Assembly (NCBI RefSeq): GCF_001697185.1
Contig: NZ_CP014224.1
Span: forward strand, 2,294,001 to 2,358,000
Reading direction: 5' to 3'
DNA: 64,000 nt
DNA from: Wenyingzhuangia fucanilytica
GTDB lineage: Bacteria > Bacteroidota > Bacteroidia > Flavobacteriales > Flavobacteriaceae
A program made the position numbers and the translations under genes. The notes under the pieces were generated by a model that was given only the letters and a program-made list of their open reading frames with translations, did not search any database and was not told where the DNA came from. Shown in pieces: positions 1 to 8,245 of this stretch (its first letter is position 1; each line of letters opens with the position of its first letter).

Positions 1-843
1 ATGCATCCAAAAAACCCTTTTCAAAGAGCTTATCATTTTAACGAATTAATCAATATTCACCCAGATTTAAAACCACATGTATTCATTAATGAATACGAAA
101 CTCAAACCATTAAATTTGGCAATAAAAAAGCAGTTAAGGAACTAAACAAGGCTTTGCTAAAGCAACACTACCAATTAAAGTATTGGGACATTCCAGAGAA
201 CAATCTTTGTCCTCCAATTCCAGGTAGATTAGATTATTTATTACATGTAAATGATCTACTAAACAATAAAGAAGACGTCCATATATTAGACATAGGAACG
301 GGAGCCAATTTAATTTATCCTATTTTAGGTAATTGTCATTTTAACTGGAAATGTACTGCTAGCGAGGTAGATAAAATCTCACTAAAAAATGCTCAAAAAA
401 TTATTGATGAAAATAAATTGAGGAATCTTGAATTAAGACATCAACAATTTAAAAACTCCATATTAGAAAATATTATTCAACCCAACGACTATTTTGATGT
501 AGTGGTTTGTAATCCTCCTTTTTTTAAAAATGCTTGTGATGCAGCAAAAAAGAATGAACGCAAATTAAAAAACTTACGGCTTAAAGAAGATTCCAAACTA
601 AATTTTGGAGGGGTTTCTAACGAGCTTTGGTATAAAGGAGGCGAAGAAGCTTTTATAAAAAAAATGGCTACAGAAAGTGTATTTTTTAAAAATCAAGTTG
701 CTTGGTTTACTTCTTTGGTATCTCAAAAAGAAAACTTAAAAAACATCAAAAGAGCCATTAATAAAACAAATCCTACAGAAGTAAAAATTGTAGACATGGA
801 ACAAGGGAGCAAAAAAAGTAGATTTATCGCCTGGAGATTTTAA
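1..843 (+). CDS. rlmF: 23S rRNA (adenine-N6)-methyltransferase RlmF
   Basis: A 280-residue SAM-dependent methyltransferase of the RlmF family, which in E. coli N6-methylates A1618 of 23S rRNA. The N-terminus has the family signatures HPKNPFQ near residue 2, KELNKALL near 45 and WDIP...CPPIPGR near 62-75. The SAM-binding glycine motif LDIGTGAN lies near residue 95 and the catalytic NPPF motif (VVCNPPFF) near 170. The ATG is the first base of the window, so a slightly longer N-terminus upstream cannot be excluded; E. coli RlmF is roughly 25 residues longer. Transcription is rightward, and the 119 bp to the next gene contain no clear terminator. Confidence 0.9.
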   Translation: MHPKNPFQRAYHFNELINIHPDLKPHVFINEYETQTIKFGNKKAVKELNKALLKQHYQLKYWDIPENNLCPPIPGRLDYLLHVNDLLNNKEDVHILDIGTGANLIYPILGNCHFNWKCTASEVDKISLKNAQKIIDENKLRNLELRHQQFKNSILENIIQPNDYFDVVVCNPPFFKNACDAAKKNERKLKNLRLKEDSKLNFGGVSNELWYKGGEEAFIKKMATESVFFKNQVAWFTSLVSQKENLKNIKRAINKTNPTEVKIVDMEQGSKKSRFIAWRF

Positions 844-904
844 CAAAAACACACCAAAAACACCTATAAACTAAACATAATTCAACAAAAACAACAATCG
901 ATTG

Positions 905-931
905 TATATTTGATAATTAATCATATATTTG
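905..931 (+). promoter_or_regulatory. Two tandem TATATTTG -7-like elements upstream of the lyase-like gene
   Basis: TATATTTG occurs at 905-912 and again at 924-931, both exact matches to the Bacteroidota -7 consensus TAnnTTTG. No well-spaced TTTG -33 element was found for either copy, so the promoter may need an activator. The second copy would give a leader of about 28 nt before the ATG at 963. Confidence 0.35.
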
Positions 932-962
932 AGCGAACTATTATTAATAAACTCAAAAAATT

Positions 963-2510
963 ATGATTCCAAAAAAAACTATAGTCTTTCTTGTTTCACT
1001 CTTCTTTATTGTAGTGTCTCAGTCTTTATCTTCACAAACCTTGTTAACTCATCATTTTAATGATGGAGATTTTGGTGGATTTGAAATTCCCAAAGTGGAT
1101 CAAGAGTCTAGAGTAAAAATTGTTAATAAACGTGTAGAAACTCATTGGCAAGAAGATTTGTACAACAACACCAACTCTGGTAGAAAAGCTCAAATTAGAC
1201 CAGACAATAATGCCTATCATTTTACTCAAGAATTTTGGACAGGATATTGGTTAAAAATCCATAACGATTATATGGCTACTAATACCAATACACAGGCATG
1301 TCTTATGCAAATTTGGGGACATAATGATGCTACTAGCTCTGCCAATTGGTATGCTATGTTAAAATTTGATGGTAGAAATGGAGGTGCACTAACTTGGCAA
1401 CATAGATATAATAGTGTTGCTACTACCAAACAAGCTTTAGTATATCCAAACTTTCCTAAAGATACATTTGTAAAAGTAGTTATTAGAGTAAAACTTGGTG
1501 CCTTAGGTAGTGGTATCGTTCAAATATGGATAGATGATGAATTAAGATTAAGCCTGTATGACCAAACAATAGGATGGGGTGATATGAACGCTAATGGTAT
1601 GTATAATCAGACGTATTCTTCTATTTCCTATGGTCAATACAACATAACACCAGATCCTGCATATGCAGATACTTATGATGAAGATAATCATTATTTTGAT
1701 GGGTATGAGGATGGAGAAACTAGAACGGTTACTTACGACAAAGTTTCTTTATGGGACGGTAGTAATGGATATAGTATTGTTCACCCACAAGGAAGCTCTG
1801 CTCCAAATGATAATTTCCATATCATTAAAAGAAACGCTACTAGTTATGGTTTAAACGGAGGGAGTGGAGCTTCCGATGGACAAAACATTAGCTTACACAG
1901 TAGTATTACACACACCAATCTTACATGGACAGAAATAAACAGAGGTAATGGGTATTACAGTTTTCAAAAATTAAACACCAATTATTGTATAGATGGTGGA
2001 GATGGTGGAACTAATAACCAGAATGTTGATTTAAGAGAAAATGATGAAATGGACTATAATCAACAATGGAAAAAAGTAGATGTTGGTAATGGCTTCTATC
2101 GTTTAGAAAAACGTAGTGCTCCTGGTTTCTCAATAAATGGCGGATCTGGTGGAGCTGATGGAAACAATGTAAACATTTATGCAAATGCTAGCAGTCAAAA
2201 CATGCATTGGAGGTTTGATGCAAGCTCAAATAGTTCTTTAAAAACAAGTAAAACAAATATTGAAATAAAGACTAACAATTCAACAGCTATCTCTCCAAAT
2301 CCAGTATCTGATATACTAAATATAACTGTTCCATATTCAACTTATCACCAATACACACTATATAGCATAGATCATAAAATTGTCAAAACTGGTAAAGTAG
2401 ACAACAACACTAATCATTTCACTATTGATGTGAGTAATCTTACAAATGGTGTTTATATTTTATCTCTAAATGGTAGTAAAAACAAAACAATTAAGGTTAT
2501 TAAAAATTAA
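963..2510 (+). CDS. Secreted polysaccharide-lyase-like protein with ricin-type lectin repeats and T9SS tail
   Basis: A 515-residue secreted protein with a signal peptide over residues 1-25 (ending SLSSQ). Residues about 27-265 look like a jelly-roll of the heparin-lyase-I-like Polysacc_lyase type: RPDNNAYHFTQEFWTGYW, MQIWGH, ANWYAML and IWIDDE. Residues about 280-420 hold three ricin-B-like repeats, each with a G-rich GLNGGSG/CIDGGDGG/SINGGSGG segment and a tryptophan motif (LTWTEI, QQWKKV, MHWRF). The last 75 residues (SPNPVSDILNI to KTIKVIKN) are a type A T9SS sorting domain, so the protein is probably exported and attached to the surface or released. The catalytic family and substrate are inferred, not proven; a non-catalytic lectin-like role is possible. 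There is no SusC/D pair next to it. Confidence 0.65.
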   Translation: MIPKKTIVFLVSLFFIVVSQSLSSQTLLTHHFNDGDFGGFEIPKVDQESRVKIVNKRVETHWQEDLYNNTNSGRKAQIRPDNNAYHFTQEFWTGYWLKIHNDYMATNTNTQACLMQIWGHNDATSSANWYAMLKFDGRNGGALTWQHRYNSVATTKQALVYPNFPKDTFVKVVIRVKLGALGSGIVQIWIDDELRLSLYDQTIGWGDMNANGMYNQTYSSISYGQYNITPDPAYADTYDEDNHYFDGYEDGETRTVTYDKVSLWDGSNGYSIVHPQGSSAPNDNFHIIKRNATSYGLNGGSGASDGQNISLHSSITHTNLTWTEINRGNGYYSFQKLNTNYCIDGGDGGTNNQNVDLRENDEMDYNQQWKKVDVGNGFYRLEKRSAPGFSINGGSGGADGNNVNIYANASSQNMHWRFDASSNSSLKTSKTNIEIKTNNSTAISPNPVSDILNITVPYSTYHQYTLYSIDHKIVKTGKVDNNTNHFTIDVSNLTNGVYILSLNGSKNKTIKVIKN

Positions 2511-2532
2511 CTAACATAACCGAAGCATAATG

Positions 2533-2565
2533 AAAAAGGGTTGAAATTAATTTCAACCCTTTTTT
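2533..2565. terminator. Bidirectional intrinsic terminator
   Basis: An 11-bp stem AAGGGTTGAAA/TTTCAACCCTT at 2536-2546 and 2551-2561 has an A-run on the left and a T-run on the right. It sits between convergent genes and can serve both. Confidence 0.85.
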
Positions 2566-2616
2566 ATGATATTTAAATCTTTCTCAGATTTATGATATTA
2601 ATTAATCGTTTTTAAC

Positions 2617-4578
2617 CTAATTACGCTCTCTATTTTTAAACACCTTTTTAACTACATTTTTAATTTTTAACAAGTACATTCCTTTAGGTAAATTAGAGGT
2701 ATTTAACTCTATATAATTTTGATGATAAACAACTATAAAAGGATTGTTTATTCTTTTACCTAAATAATCAAACAACACAATCTCTTCCTTTTTAACATCA
2801 ACAGTGTTAATTCTTATTTCATCAAAAAAAGGATTTGGATAAACACGAATCTTAATTGATTCGATATTATCAGAATGCAAAACATTAAACTCATAAGCAC
2901 CAGCTTCTGGTGTAGCACTTCTTGTAACTCCATCATAATCATCACTAGGAGCAACATTAGAGTCTGCATGATCTATTGCAGATGAAGAGGCTTGAAGATG
3001 AAAATCAAAGGTTAACAAATGTGGATTTGCACTAGACTTAACATCTGATATTGATGGAACAGATACAAAAACCGGATCTGCATTAACTGTATTTACTTGA
3101 ATTCCTGTTATTTCAGAATCTTCAACCAAACTACCTTCTGTAGCCCAAATTACATTATTTGCAACTGTAGTAATATTATCGCTCTTATTAGAGGCTATTG
3201 CATATTTCTCCAATCCACCATCTATTACCGAAATATTATTCTCTATGGTTAAATCTTCACCATCACTTACACTAATACCAATATTACCTCCAGTTCCATT
3301 GGGAGCCAAAGTTACAGTGTTGGTATAAGAGTTTAAATAGCAAGTATTATTAATAAAATCTATTCTATCTCCATCATTAGAATGCACTCCACTAAACCCA
3401 TTCCAATAACATATATTATTTGACACCAAAATACGACCAGCTTCCCAAGGGGCATCTGTAGTTCTATTTCTTTGAAGTGAAATTCCTTTTCCTTCATCTA
3501 AATGAGGTGTTATTTCAGTTTTGGTAGGAGCCCAAGAGTACACCTCGTTGTAATTAAAATAGATCCTATTTTTATTGATTTTTATCCTGTGTGTAGTATC
3601 ATCATTTGGATTGCTACTACTATCATCCCCTCCTCCTGAAATATTAACATCAGTAGCTAGACTCGTAGCTTTTGTTACCACTAAAGCATGTGTTCCCCCA
3701 TAAGATCTACGAGAACAATTGTGAATACTATTTCCTATGATACTAGAATATGCAATTTCTGAAAACCTAATACCTCCTCCAGGCATATGATGAACAGTAT
3801 TGTTTATAACATCTATATGATGTGCATTACTCACATATAAACCACGTGTACTTGTATAACTAGGTCTGCTTATATTCGGTAATAAAGGCCAACCTGGCCC
3901 TCCTTCATCTACATTATTTTCTTCTATCTGAGTAAGACTCCAATGTGGAGGAACTCTATAATACACCGAATTTCCTGTAGGTTGATCTTGTTCTACAACT
4001 AGTGAATTAGGAGCCAAAGTTAAATTTGAAACATCCGCACTACTATCTATATAAACAAACTGAAGTGCAAAAGCAGTAGCTAATGAAATTCTTTCTACCT
4101 CTCCTTCTATATCAAATCCTTCAATTTTTAAATAAGAACAATTTTGTACTCTAAAAATATTTGCCCCATCTCCTTTTAATACAGTATTAGCATCATAAGG
4201 TTTAAAGGTGATGTAATTGTTAGGAGTACCGTGTACTCCATTTATTCTTATGGTATTCTCACCATGCCAAAGATGTGAATTTATAATACCATTTAATCTT
4301 TCATCTGTATCATCGCTAGAATTGGCTTCGGTAAAATCAAAAGTAAAATTGGGATCATAGCTATCATTAGTATACTCTCCCATAATAAGTACAGTATCTC
4401 CCGGATGTACAATATCATTGTTAGCCTTAACAGCGTGTTCTACAGTTTTAAAAGGAGTTGTTGTTGTAAGTCCATCATTAGAATCTGAACCTATTTCTTT
4501 ACTCACATAATAAGTTGTCTGTGCAAAAAGGGCTTGGCAAATAAAAATTAAAATAATTGAAATTGGGGTCTGTTTCAT
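2617..4578 (-). CDS. Secreted right-handed beta-helix protein with T9SS tail
   Basis: A 653-residue secreted protein. Its signal peptide (IILIFICQALFAQ) is followed by the usual start of secreted pectate-lyase-like beta-helix proteins, TYYVSKEIGSDSNDG and PFKTVEHAV. The middle carries many short Asn-rich helix turns such as IDVINNTVHHMPGGGIRFSE, IIGNSIHNCSRRSYGG, INKNRIYFNYN and DFINNTCYLN. About residue 580 to the end (YPNPFFDEIRI, LPKGMYLLKIK) is a T9SS type A sorting domain. Such proteins are often lyases or epimerases of uronic-acid polysaccharides, but no catalytic residues could be assigned. It converges with the lyase-like gene and is not in an evident operon. Confidence 0.7.
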   Translation of the reverse strand: MKQTPISIILIFICQALFAQTTYYVSKEIGSDSNDGLTTTTPFKTVEHAVKANNDIVHPGDTVLIMGEYTNDSYDPNFTFDFTEANSSDDTDERLNGIINSHLWHGENTIRINGVHGTPNNYITFKPYDANTVLKGDGANIFRVQNCSYLKIEGFDIEGEVERISLATAFALQFVYIDSSADVSNLTLAPNSLVVEQDQPTGNSVYYRVPPHWSLTQIEENNVDEGGPGWPLLPNISRPSYTSTRGLYVSNAHHIDVINNTVHHMPGGGIRFSEIAYSSIIGNSIHNCSRRSYGGTHALVVTKATSLATDVNISGGGDDSSSNPNDDTTHRIKINKNRIYFNYNEVYSWAPTKTEITPHLDEGKGISLQRNRTTDAPWEAGRILVSNNICYWNGFSGVHSNDGDRIDFINNTCYLNSYTNTVTLAPNGTGGNIGISVSDGEDLTIENNISVIDGGLEKYAIASNKSDNITTVANNVIWATEGSLVEDSEITGIQVNTVNADPVFVSVPSISDVKSSANPHLLTFDFHLQASSSAIDHADSNVAPSDDYDGVTRSATPEAGAYEFNVLHSDNIESIKIRVYPNPFFDEIRINTVDVKKEEIVLFDYLGKRINNPFIVVYHQNYIELNTSNLPKGMYLLKIKNVVKKVFKNRERN

Positions 4579-4660
4579 TTTACCTATTTTATATAAATGA
4601 AAAATAAAATTACTAAAAACATATCTATAAAACAGAGAAGTTTCTGATTAAAACACAAAA

Positions 4661-4686
4661 AAACTCCCTTTAGATAAAGGGAGTTT
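4661..4686 (-). terminator. Intrinsic terminator after the propeller/Dabb gene
   Basis: An 11-bp stem AAACTCCCTTT/AAAGGGAGTTT at 4661-4671 and 4676-4686 has a 4-nt loop and a T-run on the minus strand. It is almost identical to the terminator at 7476-7501. Confidence 0.85.
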
Positions 4687-4702
4687 TTTGTGAATTGTAT
4701 TT

Positions 4703-6238
4703 TTATTCTTCCAAAGTAATTTTAGTCCAATAATCCATCACCAATACATCTGCTAATAAAGGCCCTACTTTAGCTACCAATGCTAAATGATCTTTATGAT
4801 TTAAATAAATATCTCTTGATGCTTCATCTTTAAAAGTTACAAAAAAGCAATGTGTAAATCCTTTGCTATGTCCTTCTTTACTAATATTTACTCCCCATTC
4901 AAAATCTAATATTTCGGGGATTTTATTTTTTAACGCTTTAAAACCTTCTACAGCATTTTCAATTTCTTCCTTAGTTGCGGTTTCTATATATTTAAGATTT
5001 ACTACATGTCTTAAAACTTTAGTTTCTTTCTCGTTTAAATTTACTTTGTACGAAAAAAGTTTTTTTACACTATTATCCACAGAACCTGCTAAAAAGAAAA
5101 AGTCTTCTCCTATTTTTTGTGAAGCCATTCCATAATAAATAGGGTAACCTGTATCTAAAATTCCAACAGGCGTTAACATTCCTTCTTTATTTAACTTGCA
5201 TAACTGGATACTTTCATCATCTCTAGTGGCAATGGCAACTATGGCTTCTTTATCATTCACCTTTAAAATTTCAATTCGAGTTTGTCCCGCTAATTTTGTT
5301 TGCTCATTATTAACCAGTACGGAATGTGGAACCAATTCTCCTTTGTTCGTAACTTTAAAAACACTTACACCATCACCATGGTAAACAAAATTTGTGTTTT
5401 TTATCCATCCTGCCGCTCTTTTGTAATATTTATGATGTCTATGTCCTACAATTACATAATGTTGATTGCCTAGTGTAACGCCATCTACAGGATAAGTTCC
5501 CGTTAAATACCTATCTACAGTGTTGTCAGAAATGCTATTGATGGCTTTAAAATGACCATTAGCATATACTCTAAAACTACTTATTCCATTATCTTGAAAA
5601 CCACCTGTAAACAAAAATGTTTTTCCTTTTATTTGATGAGCATACATTCCAATAATACCATCGGTATGTATTTCATCAGAATCTTTCATAGATTGTACAT
5701 GTGTTAATTTTCCATCTGCATGAATTTTAAAACAACTCAATCCTGGTGTTTCTCGTTCTAAACCACCTACAAAAAGGTATGAGTTCTTTTTGATGTGAAT
5801 TACTTTTAAAGTTATTACTACTCCCAAATGTATTTCATCAGTATCATTTACCACAAAAACACTTTGCAAACTTCCATCTTTTTCAATTTTAAAAACCTCT
5901 ACAGCATTACCTCCTTTATCTCCTACAAATAAATAATCCGATCCCTGAATACGATCTGCCACCAAACCTCTTACTGGTCCTTTTTTATCAGATAATTCAT
6001 AAGTATCCAAAGAGCCTAACACTCCCTTAGAGTTCATACTAAAAGCATCTATAAAAGCGCCATCACCACCTGAAAACACATAATATTTTTCATCTATTTG
6101 ATAGGTAACAGCTGTTACCGTATTGTTCTTAGTTTTTTGCGAATTTATTTCTACTAAAGATGCTTGACTGTTTTCTTTTATTTGAGAAAACCCAATACAC
6201 GATGTTAAAAAAAATACGAATACAATAATTTGTTTCAT
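4703..6238 (-). CDS. Secreted beta-propeller protein fused to a C-terminal Dabb domain
   Basis: A 511-residue protein with a signal peptide (IIVFVFFLTSCIGFSQ); a Cys lies within it but no clear lipobox. Residues about 35-400 contain repeated blade units of the pattern VFKI-x-KDGSLQSV ... YLFVGG (YVFSGG, YLFVGD, YLFVGGLE, FLFTGG, YVIVGHRH), typical of a seven-bladed lactonase/YVTN-like propeller. Residues about 410-505 (VLRHVVNLKY, EIENAVEGFKAL, FEWGVNIS, HCFFVTFKDEASRDIYL) match the Dabb alpha/beta-barrel. It starts 6 bp after the HbpS-like gene, so the two are probably co-transcribed. The activity is unknown. Confidence 0.7.
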   Translation of the reverse strand: MKQIIVFVFFLTSCIGFSQIKENSQASLVEINSQKTKNNTVTAVTYQIDEKYYVFSGGDGAFIDAFSMNSKGVLGSLDTYELSDKKGPVRGLVADRIQGSDYLFVGDKGGNAVEVFKIEKDGSLQSVFVVNDTDEIHLGVVITLKVIHIKKNSYLFVGGLERETPGLSCFKIHADGKLTHVQSMKDSDEIHTDGIIGMYAHQIKGKTFLFTGGFQDNGISSFRVYANGHFKAINSISDNTVDRYLTGTYPVDGVTLGNQHYVIVGHRHHKYYKRAAGWIKNTNFVYHGDGVSVFKVTNKGELVPHSVLVNNEQTKLAGQTRIEILKVNDKEAIVAIATRDDESIQLCKLNKEGMLTPVGILDTGYPIYYGMASQKIGEDFFFLAGSVDNSVKKLFSYKVNLNEKETKVLRHVVNLKYIETATKEEIENAVEGFKALKNKIPEILDFEWGVNISKEGHSKGFTHCFFVTFKDEASRDIYLNHKDHLALVAKVGPLLADVLVMDYWTKITLEE

Positions 6239-6244
6239 TATAAT

Positions 6245-6736
6245 TTAATTTAAAATTGATTTAGCACCTACTGTAGCAATAGCATGATCTTGCTCTATAG
6301 TACCCCCACTCACTCCAATAGCACCTATAATTTTTCCTTGTTTATTTTTAATTGGGATTCCTCCAGGAAAAGTAACCAAACCACCATTAGATAATTCTAT
6401 ATTATAAATAATACCTCCTGGCTGAGTTAATTTCCCTAACTCTCCTGTAGCAATGTTAAAATACCTAGCTGTTTTAGCTTTTTTAATAGAAACATCAATA
6501 CTTCCCAAAAATGAATCATCCATACGGATAAAGGATTTTAAATTGGCTCCAGCATCTACTACCGCAATATTTACCAAAACTCCTGTTTTTTCTGCTGCTT
6601 CTTTGGCTGCTAAAACTGCCTTTAAAGCCTCATTATCTGTAATATCATTTGTTTGAGCCTGTCCTGAATAGAAATTAAAACTAGTTATTATTAGAACTAA
6701 TAAAAATCTTTTGATTGTGGTTTGCTTTTTTCTCAT
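6245..6736 (-). CDS. HbpS/GlcG-like (DUF336) secreted protein
   Basis: A 163-residue protein with a signal peptide (RFLLVLIITSFNFYSGQAQ) and a full HbpS/GlcG domain. Family motifs are ALKAVLAAKEAAEK, VNIAVVDAGANLKSFIRMD, SIDVSIKKAKTARYF, GGLVTFPGGIPI and GAIGVSGGTIEQDHAIA. Members bind small ligands such as heme or are found next to glycolate and other oxidation pathways. The reading frame extends 23 codons upstream, but the ATG at 6736 starts a proper signal peptide and is preferred. It lies between a Crp/Fnr regulator 77 bp upstream and the propeller/Dabb gene 6 bp downstream. Confidence 0.75.
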   Translation of the reverse strand: MRKKQTTIKRFLLVLIITSFNFYSGQAQTNDITDNEALKAVLAAKEAAEKTGVLVNIAVVDAGANLKSFIRMDDSFLGSIDVSIKKAKTARYFNIATGELGKLTQPGGIIYNIELSNGGLVTFPGGIPIKNKQGKIIGAIGVSGGTIEQDHAIATVGAKSILN

Positions 6737-6813
6737 TGTAAGTTTTATATTAAAAAAGCAAACATCACAAATACAAACCATAAAAGAGTTGAACAAGTTC
6801 AACATGCTAATTT

Positions 6814-7389
6814 TTACTCTTTCTTTTTTTTAATTTTACTTAAAAATTCGTGCGTAATTCCTAGGTAACTTGAAATTTGTCTATCTGTTAGTTTTGATGC
6901 TATTTCTGAATAGGTATCTATAAAATATTGATATCGTTCTTTTGCTGTTAAACTATGATTTCTAACCACCCTCCTTTGCCAAGCCGCTATAGATTTTTGA
7001 GACATAATACGAAAGAGTTTTTCTACAACTGGCAATTGCTCATATAAAAATTGTTTGTTTGATTTATCTATCATCAAAACCTTACTATTTTCTAATGCTT
7101 GCATATTTAAATCAGAAGGTGTTTGATTCATAAAACTATCTAAATCCATTAACCACCAATCTTTAGCAGCAAAATATAAGGTGTTTTCATTTCCTTTTTT
7201 ATCAAGCGTAAAAACTCTAAAACACCCTTCTAACACAAAACCTTCAAACTTACAAATACTCCCTTGTGTTAATAAAAATTCTCCTTTTTGAACTGTATAA
7301 GGCTCAAAGTGATCACATATTTTATTCATGTCAGCATTAGAAATTTCTACATTTTTTAAAATATTTTCTTTCAGTAAATTCTTGTTCAT
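6814..7389 (-). CDS. Crp/Fnr family transcriptional regulator
   Basis: A 191-residue regulator with an N-terminal cyclic-nucleotide-binding-like fold (PYTVQKGEFLLTQGSICKFEGFVLEGCFRV) and a short C-terminal helix-turn-helix (LTDRQISSYLGITHEFLSKIKKK). This short-tailed form is common in Bacteroidota. The frame is open to 7428, but a TATATTTG -7 element at 7433-7426 on the minus strand puts transcription near 7422, so the ATG at 7389 (MNKNLLKEN) is taken as the start. The HbpS-like and propeller/Dabb genes follow on the same strand and are its most likely targets; the inducer is unknown. Confidence 0.8.
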   Translation of the reverse strand: MNKNLLKENILKNVEISNADMNKICDHFEPYTVQKGEFLLTQGSICKFEGFVLEGCFRVFTLDKKGNENTLYFAAKDWWLMDLDSFMNQTPSDLNMQALENSKVLMIDKSNKQFLYEQLPVVEKLFRIMSQKSIAAWQRRVVRNHSLTAKERYQYFIDTYSEIASKLTDRQISSYLGITHEFLSKIKKKKE

Positions 7390-7425
7390 TTCAAATAATG
7401 TTAACGATGAATGATGCTCTTCTAA

Positions 7426-7433
7426 CAAATATA
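7426..7433 (-). promoter_or_regulatory. -7 element for the Crp/Fnr gene
   Basis: The minus strand reads TATATTTG, a full match to TAnnTTTG. The predicted start near 7422 supports the downstream ATG at 7389. Confidence 0.45.
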
Positions 7434-7475
7434 TTTATTTTTAAATAACATTTTAAGAAACCCAATTGCACAAAA

Positions 7476-7501
7476 AAACTCCCTTTAAACAAAGGGAGTT
7501 T
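7476..7501 (-). terminator. Intrinsic terminator of the xylose operon
   Basis: An 11-bp stem AAACTCCCTTT/AAAGGGAGTTT (7476-7486, 7491-7501) with loop AAAC is followed by T-residues on the minus strand, 26 bp after the transaldolase stop codon. Confidence 0.85.
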
Positions 7502-7526
7502 TTTATATAAAATATTAAAGTCTGAA

Positions 7527-8177
7527 TTACATGCTTTTTGCCGCTTCTAAAAAAGTAGCTAAACCACTATCAGTTAATGGATGTCTCATCAATCCTTCTA
7601 TAGCAGACAATGGTCCTGTCATTACATCAGCACCTATTTTAGCACAATCAACAATATGCATAGTGTGTCTTACTGATGCTGCTAAAATTTCAGTTTCAAA
7701 ACCGTAATTGTCATATACTTCTCTAATTTCTTGAACTAAATGTAAACCATCAGTAGAAATATCATCTAAACGACCAATAAATGGAGATACATACGTTGCT
7801 CCTGCTTTAGCAGCTAATAAAGCTTGACCAACAGAAAACACTAATGTTACATTTGTTTTAATCCCTTTACTAGAAAAATACTTACAAGCCTTAATTCCAT
7901 CTTTAATCATTGGTAATTTTACCACGATTTGAGGATTTAAAGCAGCCAAAGCTTCTCCTTCTTTCACCATTCCATCAAAGTCTACAGAAAGTACCTCAGC
8001 ACTTACATCTCCATCAACTGCATCGCAAATATCACGATAGTGTTGTAAAATATTTTCGGTTCCAGAAATTCCTTCTTTTGCCATTAATGATGGGTTGGTT
8101 GTTACACCATCTAATACTCCTAAATCTTGCGCTTCTTTAATTTGATCAAGATTTGCAGTGTCTATAAAAAATTTCAT
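7527..8177 (-). CDS. Transaldolase, short TalC/FSA type
   Basis: A 216-residue TIM-barrel aldolase of the short transaldolase/fructose-6-phosphate aldolase class. Motifs seen are MKFFIDTANLDQIKEA, GVTTNPSLMAKEG, HVVKLPMIKDGI-like VVKLPMI with the Schiff-base lysine, GIKTNVTLVFSVGQALLAAKAGATYVSPFIGRLDD split over the barrel, ILAASVRHTMH and GADVMTGP. It links pentose-phosphate intermediates to glycolysis, which fits its place as the last gene behind xylulokinase, xylose isomerase and the symporter. A 68-bp gap with an inverted repeat separates it from the symporter gene. Transaldolase and F6P aldolase activity cannot be told apart here. Confidence 0.88.
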   Translation of the reverse strand: MKFFIDTANLDQIKEAQDLGVLDGVTTNPSLMAKEGISGTENILQHYRDICDAVDGDVSAEVLSVDFDGMVKEGEALAALNPQIVVKLPMIKDGIKACKYFSSKGIKTNVTLVFSVGQALLAAKAGATYVSPFIGRLDDISTDGLHLVQEIREVYDNYGFETEILAASVRHTMHIVDCAKIGADVMTGPLSAIEGLMRHPLTDSGLATFLEAAKSM

Positions 8178-8208
8178 ATTGATTAATTTTAATTTTGTTT
8201 TTATTTGA

Positions 8209-8233
8209 ATTAAGCTATTATACTAAGCTTAAT
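8209..8233. repeat. Inverted repeat between symporter and transaldolase genes
   Basis: ATTAAGCT (8209-8216) and AGCTTAAT (8226-8233) form perfect 8-bp arms around a 9-nt spacer. No T-run follows on the minus strand, so it does not look like a terminator for the symporter gene. It may be an intercistronic RNA hairpin or a protein-binding site. Confidence 0.45.
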
Positions 8234-8245
8234 CGTTTTTTAAAT

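Noticed and set aside
7390-7428. Longer N-terminus of the first Crp/Fnr protein
   Set aside because: The -7 element at 7433-7426 puts the transcript start inside this stretch.
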